From Streptomyces malachitofuscus (GTDB lineage Bacteria; Actinomycetota; Actinomycetes; Streptomycetales; Streptomycetaceae), in the NCBI RefSeq assembly GCF_014650055.1, contig NZ_BMUF01000011.1:186001-250000 (forward strand): a DNA stretch of 64,000 nucleotides. The letters run 5' to 3'. Made by a program: the position numbers and the translations under genes. The notes beneath the pieces were generated by a model. It made no database searches. It was not told the origin of the DNA and was given only the letters and a program-made list of their open reading frames with translations. Shown piece after piece: positions 25,501-33,577 of this stretch (positions are counted from its first letter, which is position 1; each line of letters begins with the position of its first letter).

Positions 25501-26443
25501 CAATGGCAGCCGGGACACCGGTCCGTACACCCAGCCGGGTGCGAACGGCGGTCAGAACACCGGCCAGTACGCCCAGCCCGAGACGAACGGCGCCCAGAAC
25601 ACGGGCCAGTTCGTCCGCGGTGACATCTTCGGCGCCCCGCAGGGCCGGCCCGGCGGACAGAACCCGTCCACGACGGGCCAGTTCCCCGCCCCCCAGGGCT
25701 ACGACAACGGCTCCACCGGCCAGTACCCGGTGCCGGGCCAGGACAACGGCTCGACCGGCCAGTACTCCCTCCCGGAGCGTCCGGCCGCGGGCCCCGCGGC
25801 CACCGGCCAGTTCGAGCGTCCGCAGATGAACGGCGCGCACGGCGCCGGCCCGGGCGCCCCGCGTCCGCCGGCCCCGCAGCAGCGGCCCGCCCGCCAGGAG
25901 CCCGCGGGCAACGCCCCGCAGCGCGCCGACGACGGGCGGGGAGCGTCCGACGCCTGGGCCCTCCCTCCGGCGACCGGTCCCGGCGACGGCCGTACGCCCC
26001 TGTACGACACGCTGGAGACCAACTGGTTCCGCGGCGGCAACGGCGGCTCCCAGGAGCAGGGCCCCGGCTCGGCTGCTGCACCCCAGCAGCCGCAGCAGCC
26101 GTCCCAGCAGCAGCCGCAGGCCCCCACCGGGCCGCAGCGGTCCGCCTCGGCCGCCTGGCGCAGCTCGCCCAACGACGAGCTGGTCCGGCAGGCCGAACGC
26201 GTCCGGCAGCCGGCCGCGGGCGGCGTCACCACCTCCGGCCTGCCGCGCCGGGTGCCCAGGGCGAACCTCGTCCCGGGTACGGCTCAGCAGCAATCGCACC
26301 AGAGCGGTCCTCAGGTCTCGCGCGCCCCCGATGACGTGCGCGGCCGGCTGACCAATCTCCGTCGGGGTATCGCACAGGGTCGTCAGGCCGGGTCCACCCA
26401 GACCGGCAGCTTCCCGCGGCCCACTCACCAGCAGGAGCGTTAG
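22583..26443 (+). CDS. cvnA1: Conservon sensor CvnA (histidine-kinase-like), conservon 1
   Basis: Conservons are four-gene signalling units of Streptomyces, thought to assemble a membrane complex resembling eukaryotic G-protein coupled systems. This 1286-residue CvnA has a Pro-rich N-terminus, TM1 near residues 84-103, an extracytoplasmic nitrate/nitrite-sensor-like helical domain, TM2 near 395-420, a HAMP-like linker, and LFKLDHLATRMRRNGENLLVLAG. An ATPase domain follows (N-box LLAELLENATSFS near 605, G1 IHDTGIGL near 642, MGLFVVGRLSQRHG near 674). About 580 residues of Gly/Pro/Gln-rich tail follow. The GTG at 22583 (VQGRFKRDGSA) is chosen from family similarity; in-frame upstream starts exist. 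Confidence 0.92.
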   Translation: MQGRFKRDGSASAEPEPQGGTGPKAVSSSPQHAQNQGPTTPGNGGDRPGAGAPTAPPTPAPATPKGPTGPGPRIALRNWRISTRLVSLLALPVVAATSLGALRIQQSMDDIQQLDNMKLLTDMTQQATVLAAALQEERDQSAGPLAHGGKGTDFAIKGVREKTDRARNNFIEGSEAIDAASRDGNLKGVRDNLVQLAGDLGELEKIRNTAFQTEKNSTQTVEGYHRLIENLIDLSQDMAEATSNPDMIQRTRALASFSSAKEYASIQRAVLAAALPASNTSKGDLSENDRLYAESALASQKSELRSFKSIYGEAAAAELLLPIEEGNTTIKATDEYAGRALASEFGLASVGARSYRDWLDDSGTKIQQMENIERTLLEEMEQKARELRSATERDAIISGALILIVLGVSLVGAFVVARSMIRSLRRLEETATKVAQERLPDLVKQLSETDPQDVDTSVESVGVHSRDEIGRVAAAFDDVHREAVRLAAEQALLRGNVNAMFTNLSRRSQGLIQRQLSLISELESREADPDQLSSLFKLDHLATRMRRNGENLLVLAGEEPGRRWTRPVPLVDVLRAAASEVEQYERIELAAVPSTEVAGRVVNDLVHLLAELLENATSFSSPQTKVKVTGHALPDGRVLIEIHDTGIGLSPEDLAAINERLASPPTVDVSVSRRMGLFVVGRLSQRHGIRIQLRPSDSGGTTALVMLPVDVAQGGKKPQGKPGQPGAAGGGPAAAQAAAGAAAARRAAGAGQSGGGALGAGAPGGRLGAGQGPRAALPGRDGGGRPGGRGPQGPSGNQTPSLFDQGAPSGPPQGRPAPAGAGAGFGAQAPGAPQGMQAAGPNGKQDQDAFGGARGQVPPQRGNGNAERGRRPQLPPRGNARPELPGGDQQQPRVPSWSDENAQPPVPRASLDTPRGHEEPDVSRTSAMPRFDERQGPGATAEIPRFDEQQNQGASAYGANGGQNTGQYAQPGANGSRDTGPYTQPGANGGQNTGQYAQPETNGAQNTGQFVRGDIFGAPQGRPGGQNPSTTGQFPAPQGYDNGSTGQYPVPGQDNGSTGQYSLPERPAAGPAATGQFERPQMNGAHGAGPGAPRPPAPQQRPARQEPAGNAPQRADDGRGASDAWALPPATGPGDGRTPLYDTLETNWFRGGNGGSQEQGPGSAAAPQQPQQPSQQQPQAPTGPQRSASAAWRSSPNDELVRQAERVRQPAAGGVTTSGLPRRVPRANLVPGTAQQQSHQSGPQVSRAPDDVRGRLTNLRRGIAQGRQAGSTQTGSFPRPTHQQER
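25454..25621 (+). repeat. Four tandem 42-bp repeats in cvnA1 tail
   Basis: Four 14-residue units, GANGGQNTGQYAQP, GANGSRDTGPYTQP, GANGGQNTGQYAQP and ETNGAQNTGQFVRG, follow one another. Two further NGSTGQYPVP/NGSTGQYSLP units appear downstream near 25700-25770. The units may expand or contract by slippage or recombination. Confidence 0.85.
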
Positions 26444-26866
26444 TTGAGCCCGATGAGCCAGGCGGCACAGAACCTCAACTGGTTGATCACCAACTTCGTG
26501 GACAACACCCCCGGGGTGTCCCACACCGTCGTCGTGTCGGCCGACGGTCTCCTTCTGGCGCTGTCCGAGGGGTTCCCGCGCGACCGCGCGGACCAGCTCG
26601 CGGCCGTCGCTTCAGGGCTGACCTCCCTGACGGCCGGCGCCTCCCGGATCTTCGAGGGCGGCAATGTCGCCCAGACGGTCGTCGAGATGGAACGAGGATT
26701 TCTCTTCCTCATGTCCGTCTCCGACGGCTCCTCGCTGGCCGTTCTCGCGCACCCCGAGTGCGACATCGGCCTCGTCGGCTACGAAATGGCGCTCCTGGTC
26801 GACCGCGCGGGGGCGGTCCTCACCCCGGACCTGCGCGCCGAACTACAGGGAAGTCTGCTCCACTGA
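26444..26866 (+). CDS. cvnB1: Conservon roadblock/LC7 protein CvnB, conservon 1
   Basis: The 140-residue protein has the roadblock/LC7 fold that partners small GTPases (MglB-like): LNWLITNFVDNTPGVSHTVV, VSADGLLLALSEGFPRDRAD, QLAAVASGLTSLTAGASRIF, GYEMALLVDRAG. In conservons CvnB is thought to be a GTPase regulator of CvnD. The TTG start at 26444 directly follows the cvnA1 stop, with CAGGAG six bases upstream; an internal ATG at 26453 is too far from it. The second copy begins with GTG at the same place, supporting this choice. Confidence 0.93.
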   Translation: MSPMSQAAQNLNWLITNFVDNTPGVSHTVVVSADGLLLALSEGFPRDRADQLAAVASGLTSLTAGASRIFEGGNVAQTVVEMERGFLFLMSVSDGSSLAVLAHPECDIGLVGYEMALLVDRAGAVLTPDLRAELQGSLLH

Positions 26867-26978
26867 TCGGCCCCGGCACCACCCGTCTCACCAAATCACC
26901 GTCCGGCCGCCACATTCCCCCCACCGGCCCCCGTCAGACGGCTTGACTGACCGACTTGCTGTCCCGCCCGGAGGATCC

Positions 26979-27374
26979 ATGACCCCGCCCACCGCCTCTC
27001 ATGATCCGTACGCGGAGCCGTACGAGGACGAGGGCGACCAGCCGCTGGTCCGTCCCTATGCGATGACCGGTGGCCGGACCAGGCCGCGCTATCAGCTGGC
27101 CATCGAGGCACTGATCAGTACGACAGCCGACCCGGCAGCGCTCATGGGACTCCTTCCGGAGCACCAGCGGATCTGCCACCTGTGCCGTGAGGTGAAGTCG
27201 GTCGCCGAGGTCTCGGCACTGCTCAACATGCCGCTGGGTGTTGCCCGGATCCTGGTGGCCGACCTCGCGGAGGCGGGACTCGTCGCCGTGCACCAGCCGG
27301 GCGGCGACGAGACGACCGGCGCCCCGGACGTGACACTGCTCGAAAGGGTGCTCAGTGGACTTCGCAAGCTCTAG
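26979..27374 (+). CDS. cvnC1: Conservon DUF742 protein CvnC, conservon 1
   Basis: The 131-residue DUF742 protein has the sequence PLVRPYAMTGGRTRPRYQLA, LPEHQRICHLCREVKSVAEV, and a winged-helix-like LLNMPLGVARILVADLAEAGLV, ending LLERVLSGLRKL. The CxxC pair is conserved between both conservons here. The ATG at 26979 has GGAGG four bases upstream. Its end overlaps the cvnD1 start by 20 bases. The N-terminal extension is short (about 29 residues) compared with CvnC2 (about 75). Confidence 0.93.
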   Translation: MTPPTASHDPYAEPYEDEGDQPLVRPYAMTGGRTRPRYQLAIEALISTTADPAALMGLLPEHQRICHLCREVKSVAEVSALLNMPLGVARILVADLAEAGLVAVHQPGGDETTGAPDVTLLERVLSGLRKL

Positions 27375-27945
27375 CGGCGGGGCGGTCTCCGACAACCGCG
27401 CCACCACCTCGGCGAAGATCGTGGTGGCCGGTGGCTTCGGCGTGGGCAAGACCACGTTCGTCGGGGCCGTTTCGGAGATCAACCCGCTGCGCACGGAGGC
27501 CGTCATGACGTCCGCCTCGGCGGGCATCGACGACCTCACCCACACCGGGGACAAGACCACCACCACGGTGGCCATGGACTTCGGCCGTATCACCCTGGAC
27601 CAGGACCTGATCCTGTACCTGTTCGGTACCCCCGGTCAGGACCGCTTCTGGTTCATGTGGGACGACCTGGTGCGCGGCGCCATCGGCGCGATCGTGCTGT
27701 GCGACACCCGCCGCCTGGCGGACTGCTTCCCCGCGGTGGACTACTTCGAGAACTCGGGGCTGCCGTTCGTGGTCGCCCTCAACGGCTTCGACGGCCAGCA
27801 GCCGTACACACCCGAGGAGGTGCGCGAGGCGCTGCAGATCGGTCCCGACGCCCCGATCATCACGACGGACGCCCGGCACCGCGCGGACGCGAAGAGCGCG
27901 CTGATCACCCTGGTCGAACACGCCCTCATGGCACGTCTCAGGTAG
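27355..27945 (+). CDS. cvnD1: Conservon GTP-binding protein CvnD, conservon 1
   Basis: The 196-residue GTPase-like protein has the P-loop GGFGVGKTTF near residues 27-36, the Asp-Leu-Thr switch region IDDLTHTGDKTTTTVAMDFG, FGTPGQDRFWFMWDD (the G3-like region, with TPGQ replacing DxxG), and ALNGFDG in place of NKxD. It resembles MglA/Ras-like actinobacterial conservon GTPases. cvnC1 and cvnD1 overlap. A 295-base internal block (27401-27695) is 294/295 identical to cvnD2, although flanking coding sequence has drifted. Confidence 0.94.
   Translation: MDFASSSGGAVSDNRATTSAKIVVAGGFGVGKTTFVGAVSEINPLRTEAVMTSASAGIDDLTHTGDKTTTTVAMDFGRITLDQDLILYLFGTPGQDRFWFMWDDLVRGAIGAIVLCDTRRLADCFPAVDYFENSGLPFVVALNGFDGQQPYTPEEVREALQIGPDAPIITTDARHRADAKSALITLVEHALMARLR
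27401..27695 (+). repeat. Near-identical block shared with cvnD2 (copy 1)
   Basis: This block matches 32760-33054 base for base except one position (GGCCGG versus GGCGGG). It begins and ends abruptly; just after it third-position differences resume (GCTGTGCGACACC versus TCTCGTTGACACG). A separate exact 54-base match, 27327-27380 with 32695-32748, spans the cvnC-cvnD overlap. Together these suggest a recent gene-conversion or recombination tract. Confidence 0.9.
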
Positions 27946-27991
27946 AGCCACAACAGAGGCGGCATACTGCGGTTGTCGTAGATGTACCGGT

Positions 27992-28019
27992 GCCGGCTGT
28001 GTCCTTTGACACGGCCGGC
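27992..28019 (+). terminator. Hairpin after conservon 1
   Basis: GCCGGCTGTGTC (27992-28003) pairs with GACACGGCCGGC (28008-28019) around CTTT with one G-T pair. The remaining gap to 28321 holds only promoter-like sequence and no gene I can support. Confidence 0.78.
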
Positions 28020-28321
28020 CCCGGTGTTCATAACGTTTCGGCAGAGGAATCGGGTGAGGCCGACACGCGACGCGGTCAGGCGGTATCGCTGTGCGCACGA
28101 ACGGCTCGCCTTTTGCCGGAGCTCGGTCTGTATGACCGTTTTATCTGGGGCTTACATCACTCGGATTCCTCGCCTTCCCATGTTTGGAAGAGCGCTGGTC
28201 GGCATGCTGGAATGCCTGAACTGCCCATTGGTCAAAGACGTACTCAGTAGTCGATGGCATGCCGGGCCCTGAGACACTGCGGCACGACGAAGGTGCCGAC
28301 CGCCGGAAGGTTGTTGGTCGA

Positions 28322-31300
28322 GTGAGGCGAAGCAAGAACAGTCCCGAGCCGTCGGCCCGGGGCAACTTCACGCCGCCGCCGCGCACAGCGGCGCCCGCCC
28401 CCGTGCCCGGTCCCGAACCGACGGCCGCGCCCGCGCCCAGCGGGGGCCGCATGTCCCCGCGCAACTGGCGGGTGGCGACCAGGCTGAACGCGATCCTGCT
28501 CATACCCGTGCTGGTCGGCCTCGTCATGGGCGGCTTCCAGGTGAAGAGCTCGATCGACACCTGGAACGAGGCCGAGGACGCGGAGAACACCGCGCGTCTG
28601 GTGCGTGCCTCCCTCACCTATGCCAACGCCCTCTACAACGAGCGCGACGTCACGGCCGTCCCGCTGCTGCAGGGCAAGGGCCAGAGCGACCCGGATGTCA
28701 CCAAGGCGCGGGCCGCGACCGACAAGGCGGCCGACGCCTTCGACGAGGCCACGCAGAGCATGCCGGACAAGCCCGGCCTGGAGCGCCGGCTGAAGCTGTT
28801 CCGCGAGGCCGAGCCGCAGCTGACCGCGCTGCGTGCCGCCGCGTACACCTCCAAGCTCAAGGGCGTGCAGACGGAGGAGGGCTACGTCGCCGTCGCCCAC
28901 CCCCTGATGGAGTTCGCCAACGAACTCGGTCTCGGCACCGGCAACATCACCAGCTACGGACGTACGGTCTACGCGATCTCGCTGACCAAGGCGGCACTCT
29001 CCCTCGAGCGCTCCATCGGCATGCACCTGCTGGTGAAGCCGGGTCCGACCGACGGCCAGCTCGCCAGCCAGCGCACGGCCCTCTCCTCGTACGCCTACCT
29101 CGAGGGCATCGCCATCGAGGAGTACAAGGGCGGTGGCACCGAGGCCGACGCCGCCAAGCTGGAGCAGACCTCGCAGAAGATCCAGGCCGAGGGCGCGGCC
29201 ATGGCCAAGGAGGCCAAGCAGCAGGACCCGGACTACGTTCCGCCGCCGGCCAAGCCGGAGACCATGATCGCCGAGATCGGCGGCCTGTCCTCCACGGACC
29301 CGTCCGCCCGTGCCGAGCTCGCGTCGCAGGGCATCACCCCCGCCAACTGGTGGGCCGTGAACACCCTCAAGTTCGACGGTTACCGCGAGATCGAGTCGGA
29401 TCTGGCCGACACCGCGGTGAACGAGGCCGCGCAGATCGCCGACGACGCCCAGCGTGACGCCCTGATCACCGGTGCCGCCGTCGTGATCGCGCTGCTCGCC
29501 GCGTTCATCCTGGCCGGCATGGTGGCCCGCCAGATGAGCCGCTCGATGCGCCAGCTGCGCAACGCCGCCTTCGGCATCGCCGAGCAGCGTCTGCCGATGC
29601 TGGTCGACCAGCTCTCCCGGACCGACCCGGGCCGGGTCGACACCAAGGTCGCGCCGATCCCGATCTCCTCCACGGACGAGATCGGCGAGGTCGCCCGCGC
29701 CTTCGACCAGGTCCACCGCGAGGCCGTCCGGCTCGCCGCCGAGCAGGCCCTGCTGCGGGGCAACATCAACGCGATCTTCACCAACCTGTCGCGCCGCAAC
29801 CAGTCGCTGATCGAGGGCCAGCTGACCCTGATCACGGACCTGGAGAACAACGAGGCCGACCCGGACCAGCTGGAGAACCTCTTCCGTCTGGACCACCTGG
29901 CCACCCGCATGCGCCGCAACGGCGAGAACCTCCTGGTCCTCGCCGGCGAGGAGCCCGGCCGCCGCTGGGACCAGCCGGTTCCGCTGGTCGACGTGCTGCG
30001 GGCCGCCTCCTCCGAGGTGGAGCAGTACGAGCGCATCGAACTGTCCGGCGTCCCCGAGGCCGAGATCCACGGGCGCGCGGTGACCGACCTCGTGCACCTG
30101 CTCGCCGAGCTCCTGGAGAACGCCACCACGTTCTCCTCCCCGCAGACCAAGGTCCGCGTCACGGCGACCCGTCTCCCCGACGGCCGCGTGATGATCGAGA
30201 TCCACGACAAGGGCATCGGCCTCACCGCCGAGGACTTCGCGGACATCAACCACAAGCTGGCCAACCCGCCGACCGTGGACGCCGCGATCTCGCAGCGCAT
30301 GGGCCTGTTCGTGGTCGGCCGGCTGTCCGACCGGCACGGCATCCGGGTCCAGCTGCGCCCCTCGGGCGAGCAGGCCGGCACCACCTCGCTGGTCATGCTG
30401 CCCGACGCGATCACCCACGGTGGCGGTGGCGAGCAGCAGATGGACCGCGACGAGTTCACGGTCTCGCAGATCATCCCGGAGCAGAACTTCCGGGGTGAGG
30501 ACTTCAACCACCAGCCGATGCGCACCGCCGCGGAGCTGGGCTTCGACGACAGCCGCTACTCGGAGGTCCCGGACGACATCCGGGAGCTGGACCCCGTCGG
30601 CCGTTCCCTGATGCGCGAGGAGCGCCGGGCGGCCCTGGAGGCCCAGTCGCAGCCCGAGCTGACCGCCCGGAACGCCCAGGAGACTCCCGAGGCGCCCGGA
30701 TACCCGGACGAGTTCGCCGCCCCCCAGGGCTACGACAACGGCCAGGGCTACGACGGCAACGGTCAGGGCGGCTACGGCGAGGGCCAGGCTTTCGACGGTC
30801 AGTACCAGGAGCAGCAGAACGCCGGGTACGACCAGCAGGCGTACGACAACGGGCAGCAGACGGCGTACGACGAGCAGCAGCAGACGGCGTACGACGAGCA
30901 GCAGCAGACGGCGTACGGCGAGGGCTACTACGCGCAGAACGGCCACCTGCCGCAGAACGACTCCTTCTCGTCCGACGCCGGATACGCCGACCCGTCCTAC
31001 GCGGAGCCGGACCGTCGCGACCACGCGGCGGCGGGTGCCGCCGCCACCGACGCCTTCCCGGCCTTCGCCGACCGGCGCCGGGAGGACGACTGGCCGCAGC
31101 AGGACGGCTACCGGAACGGCTACCCGGCCCAGTACCCTGCTCAGACCCCGGGATCGGAATCCACGCAGGCCGGTGACGTACGCGAGCAGGACAGCGTAGG
31201 CTTCGACCGTCCGGGACCGGCTGCCTCCGAGGGCCACGACCTGACCGACGCCGGGCTTCCGCGCCGCGGATCCACCCCGAGCGGCGCGAACGGCACGAGC

Positions 31301-31651
31301 GGCGCACGGCGCGTGAACCAGGAGCCGCCGGCTTCCACCCCGGAGAGCAACGGTGACAGCGGCTGGCGTTCGGCGAACGACGAGCGCTGGCAGCAGGCCT
31401 CGGCGCTCCGGAAGCCCAAGGCGGGCGGAGTGACCTCCTCCGGTCTGCCGCGGCGGGTCCCCAAGGCCAACCTGGTCCAGGGAGCCGCCGAAACCACCCC
31501 CCAGGGAGGCCCCCAGGTCTCCCGCGCCCCGGAAGACGTCCGGGGCAGGCTGAGCAATCTGCGTCGCGGCGTCCAAAAGGGCCGCAGCGCGGGCAGTGAA
31601 ACGAACGGCCAGGGCTTCGGTCCTGACAGCACCTACAACCAGGAGCGTTAG
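28322..31651 (+). CDS. cvnA2: Conservon sensor CvnA, conservon 2
   Basis: The 1109-residue CvnA has TM1 near residues 55-74, a sensor domain, TM2 near 379-403, HAMP-like segments, and LFRLDHLATRMRRNGENLLV. The ATPase domain has LLAELLENATTFS, IHDKGIGL and MGLFVVGRLSDRHG. The tail is acidic, Gln/Tyr-rich and low-complexity, and differs entirely from that of CvnA1. Only the last block (VTSSGLPRRVPKANLVQG...PQVSRAPEDVRGRLSNLRRG) is shared with CvnA1. The GTG at 28322 (VRRSKNSPEPSARG) has GGAAGG 11 bases upstream; an ATG at 28259 is the longer option. Confidence 0.92.
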   Translation: MRRSKNSPEPSARGNFTPPPRTAAPAPVPGPEPTAAPAPSGGRMSPRNWRVATRLNAILLIPVLVGLVMGGFQVKSSIDTWNEAEDAENTARLVRASLTYANALYNERDVTAVPLLQGKGQSDPDVTKARAATDKAADAFDEATQSMPDKPGLERRLKLFREAEPQLTALRAAAYTSKLKGVQTEEGYVAVAHPLMEFANELGLGTGNITSYGRTVYAISLTKAALSLERSIGMHLLVKPGPTDGQLASQRTALSSYAYLEGIAIEEYKGGGTEADAAKLEQTSQKIQAEGAAMAKEAKQQDPDYVPPPAKPETMIAEIGGLSSTDPSARAELASQGITPANWWAVNTLKFDGYREIESDLADTAVNEAAQIADDAQRDALITGAAVVIALLAAFILAGMVARQMSRSMRQLRNAAFGIAEQRLPMLVDQLSRTDPGRVDTKVAPIPISSTDEIGEVARAFDQVHREAVRLAAEQALLRGNINAIFTNLSRRNQSLIEGQLTLITDLENNEADPDQLENLFRLDHLATRMRRNGENLLVLAGEEPGRRWDQPVPLVDVLRAASSEVEQYERIELSGVPEAEIHGRAVTDLVHLLAELLENATTFSSPQTKVRVTATRLPDGRVMIEIHDKGIGLTAEDFADINHKLANPPTVDAAISQRMGLFVVGRLSDRHGIRVQLRPSGEQAGTTSLVMLPDAITHGGGGEQQMDRDEFTVSQIIPEQNFRGEDFNHQPMRTAAELGFDDSRYSEVPDDIRELDPVGRSLMREERRAALEAQSQPELTARNAQETPEAPGYPDEFAAPQGYDNGQGYDGNGQGGYGEGQAFDGQYQEQQNAGYDQQAYDNGQQTAYDEQQQTAYDEQQQTAYGEGYYAQNGHLPQNDSFSSDAGYADPSYAEPDRRDHAAAGAAATDAFPAFADRRREDDWPQQDGYRNGYPAQYPAQTPGSESTQAGDVREQDSVGFDRPGPAASEGHDLTDAGLPRRGSTPSGANGTSGARRVNQEPPASTPESNGDSGWRSANDERWQQASALRKPKAGGVTSSGLPRRVPKANLVQGAAETTPQGGPQVSRAPEDVRGRLSNLRRGVQKGRSAGSETNGQGFGPDSTYNQER
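30857..30917 (+). repeat. Tandem 24-bp repeat in cvnA2 tail
   Basis: Unit CAGACGGCGTACGACGAGCA followed by GCAG is present twice exactly and a third time in part, encoding QTAYDEQQ repeats. Such repeats are prone to length change. Confidence 0.85.
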
Positions 31652-31652
31652 T

Positions 31653-32075
31653 GTGAGCCCGATGAGCCAGGCGGCACAGAACCTGAACTGGTTGATCACC
31701 AACTTCGTGGACAACACCCCGGGGGTGTCCCACACGGTGGTGGTCTCCGCCGACGGACTCCTTCTGGCGATGTCCGAAGGCTTTCCCCGTGACCGCGCCG
31801 ACCAGCTCGCGGCCGTCGCCTCCGGTCTGACGTCTCTGACGGCAGGCGCCTCCCGGATCTTCGAGGGCGGCAGCGTGAACCAGACGGTTGTGGAGATGGA
31901 GCGGGGATTCCTGTTCATCATGTCCATTTCCGACGGTTCGTCGCTCGCGGTACTCGCACATCCGGAGGCGGACATCGGCCTCATTGGGTACGAGATGGCC
32001 CTTCTGGTCGACCGAGCCGGTACGGTCCTGACGCCGGACCTTCGAGCGGAGCTCCAAGGGAGCCTTCTCAACTGA
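31653..32075 (+). CDS. cvnB2: Conservon roadblock/LC7 protein CvnB, conservon 2
   Basis: The 140-residue roadblock protein is nearly identical to CvnB1 at protein level (LNWLITNFVDNTPGVSHTVV; EADIGLIGYEMALLVDRAGT). The GTG at 31653 begins one base after the cvnA2 stop (TAGTGTG), so coupling is tight; CAGGAG lies just upstream. Silent differences from cvnB1 are spread along the gene, so it has not been homogenised as cvnD has. Confidence 0.93.
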   Translation: MSPMSQAAQNLNWLITNFVDNTPGVSHTVVVSADGLLLAMSEGFPRDRADQLAAVASGLTSLTAGASRIFEGGSVNQTVVEMERGFLFIMSISDGSSLAVLAHPEADIGLIGYEMALLVDRAGTVLTPDLRAELQGSLLN

Positions 32076-32169
32076 AGGACGGACGGTGCGGTTTGGCGTC
32101 CCGGGGCCGTAAGGTTTCGGGACGCGGCTCCACAGTGATGGGTGCCAGGCACAGTCGGAGGAGGAGAAA

Positions 32170-32742
32170 GTGGCAACACCCCCAGGCGGTTCGTCCTCGG
32201 GCAACTGGTCGTACGGTCCTGCACAGGGCCAGAACGACGCTGCCCAGAGCGGGTACGGCTACCCCTCCGCCCCGAACCACCGGCAGCCGTACGCGCCGCA
32301 GGGCCCCGGTCCCTCGCCGTACGACCAGCCGCACGCCCCGCGCATCCAGCCGGTGCAGCCGCAGCGCCGAGCACCCGAACCGGCGCCTGCCGGGGCGTCG
32401 AACAATCCCCTGGTGCGCCCGTACGCGATGACGGGCGGCCGCACCAGGCCGCGGTACCAGCTCGCCATCGAGGCGCTGGTGCACACCACCGCGCAGCCGC
32501 ACCAGATGCAGGGCCAGTTGCCCGAGCATCAGCGGATCTGCAACCTCTGCCGGGAAATCAAGTCGGTGGCCGAGATCTCGGCCCTGCTGACCATCCCTCT
32601 CGGCGTGGCCAGGATCCTCGTCGCCGACTTGGCGGAGGCGGGACTGGTCGCCATCCATCAGCCCGGCGGCGACGAGAACGCCGGCGGCCAGCCAGACGTG
32701 ACACTGCTCGAAAGGGTGCTCAGTGGACTTCGCAAGCTCTAG
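32170..32742 (+). CDS. cvnC2: Conservon DUF742 protein CvnC, conservon 2
   Basis: The 190-residue protein has a DUF742 core like CvnC1 (PLVRPYAMTGGRTRPRYQLA, LPEHQRICNLCREIKSVAEI). An extra N-terminal segment of about 75 residues, rich in Gly, Pro, Tyr and Gln, precedes it and looks disordered. The GTG at 32170 has GGAGGAGG six bases or more upstream. It overlaps cvnD2 by 20 bases exactly as in conservon 1. Confidence 0.93.
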   Translation: MATPPGGSSSGNWSYGPAQGQNDAAQSGYGYPSAPNHRQPYAPQGPGPSPYDQPHAPRIQPVQPQRRAPEPAPAGASNNPLVRPYAMTGGRTRPRYQLAIEALVHTTAQPHQMQGQLPEHQRICNLCREIKSVAEISALLTIPLGVARILVADLAEAGLVAIHQPGGDENAGGQPDVTLLERVLSGLRKL

Positions 32743-33304
32743 CGGCGGTCCTTCCCGCTCCACCACCTCGGCGAAGATCGTGGTGGCGGGTGGCTTCGGC
32801 GTGGGCAAGACCACGTTCGTCGGGGCCGTTTCGGAGATCAACCCGCTGCGCACGGAGGCCGTCATGACGTCCGCCTCGGCGGGCATCGACGACCTCACCC
32901 ACACCGGGGACAAGACCACCACCACGGTGGCCATGGACTTCGGCCGTATCACCCTGGACCAGGACCTGATCCTGTACCTGTTCGGTACCCCCGGTCAGGA
33001 CCGCTTCTGGTTCATGTGGGACGACCTGGTGCGCGGCGCCATCGGCGCGATCGTTCTCGTTGACACGAGGAGGCTCGCCGACTGCTTCCCCGCGGTGGAC
33101 TACTTCGAGAACAGCGGGCTGCCGTTCGTGATCGCGCTGAACGGCTTCGACGGTCAGCAGCCGTACAACCCGGACGAGGTCCGGGAGGCTCTGCAGATCG
33201 GTCCGGACACTCCGATCATCACGACGGACGCGCGGCATCGGGCCGATGCGAAGAGTGCGTTGATCACGCTCGTGGAGCATGCCCTGATGGCCCGCCTCCG
33301 CTGA
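32723..33304 (+). CDS. cvnD2: Conservon GTP-binding protein CvnD, conservon 2
   Basis: The 193-residue paralogue of CvnD1 has the same P-loop GGFGVGKTTF and FGTPGQDRFWFMWDD; after about residue 110 differences are mostly conservative (VLVDTRRLADCFPAVDYFEN versus VLCDTRRL). The N-terminus lacks three residues compared with CvnD1. It ends conservon 2. The identical DNA block 32760-33054 is discussed with cvnD1. Confidence 0.94.
   Translation: MDFASSSGGPSRSTTSAKIVVAGGFGVGKTTFVGAVSEINPLRTEAVMTSASAGIDDLTHTGDKTTTTVAMDFGRITLDQDLILYLFGTPGQDRFWFMWDDLVRGAIGAIVLVDTRRLADCFPAVDYFENSGLPFVIALNGFDGQQPYNPDEVREALQIGPDTPIITTDARHRADAKSALITLVEHALMARLR
32760..33054 (+). repeat. Near-identical block shared with cvnD1 (copy 2)
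   Basis: This is the partner of 27401-27695, displaced by 5359 bases, in direct orientation. Direct repeats of this length could also mediate loss of one conservon by recombination. Confidence 0.9.
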
Positions 33305-33329
33305 CGGCCACCGCCGTCTGCCGCCGCCT

Positions 33330-33545
33330 GCGGGCAGTCGTGCCTCCCCCAGTGCCCTGAAGGCCTGGGAGGTGCCCCCAGGGCGGCACGGGTGGGCGCT
33401 GGGGGCACCCCCTCTGGGGGAGGCACCTCGTAGCGCCGAGCTGCGCAGGCACCCCCCGGCCACGCGTCTGCAGGGTGCCTGTGCGATGCCGGGTGCGGGC
33501 AGGTACGTGGCTGGTCGCGCAGTTCCCCGCGCCCCCTGAGGAAGC
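33330..33545. repeat. Dispersed Streptomyces-type intergenic repeat cluster (copy B)
   Basis: 33330-33398 is the inverted partner of 4366-4433. It is followed by several GGGGGCACC/GGTGCCCCC-type short inverted repeats and by GGCTGGTCGCGCAGTTCCCC near 33510, a string I recall as very frequent between Streptomyces genes. No gene is supported in 33305-33577. Confidence 0.7.
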
Positions 33546-33577
33546 TGTCCAGCCCGGCGTGACAAGAGAACCACCTC

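Noticed and set aside
23003..26524. 1173-codon open frame antisense to cvnA1
   Set aside because: It arises from GC-skewed third positions of cvnA1; its own codon pattern and composition are not those of a gene, and it has no family resemblance.
28244..32374. 1376-codon open frame antisense to conservon 2
   Set aside because: It spans four real genes on the other strand and has no start signal; it is a shadow.
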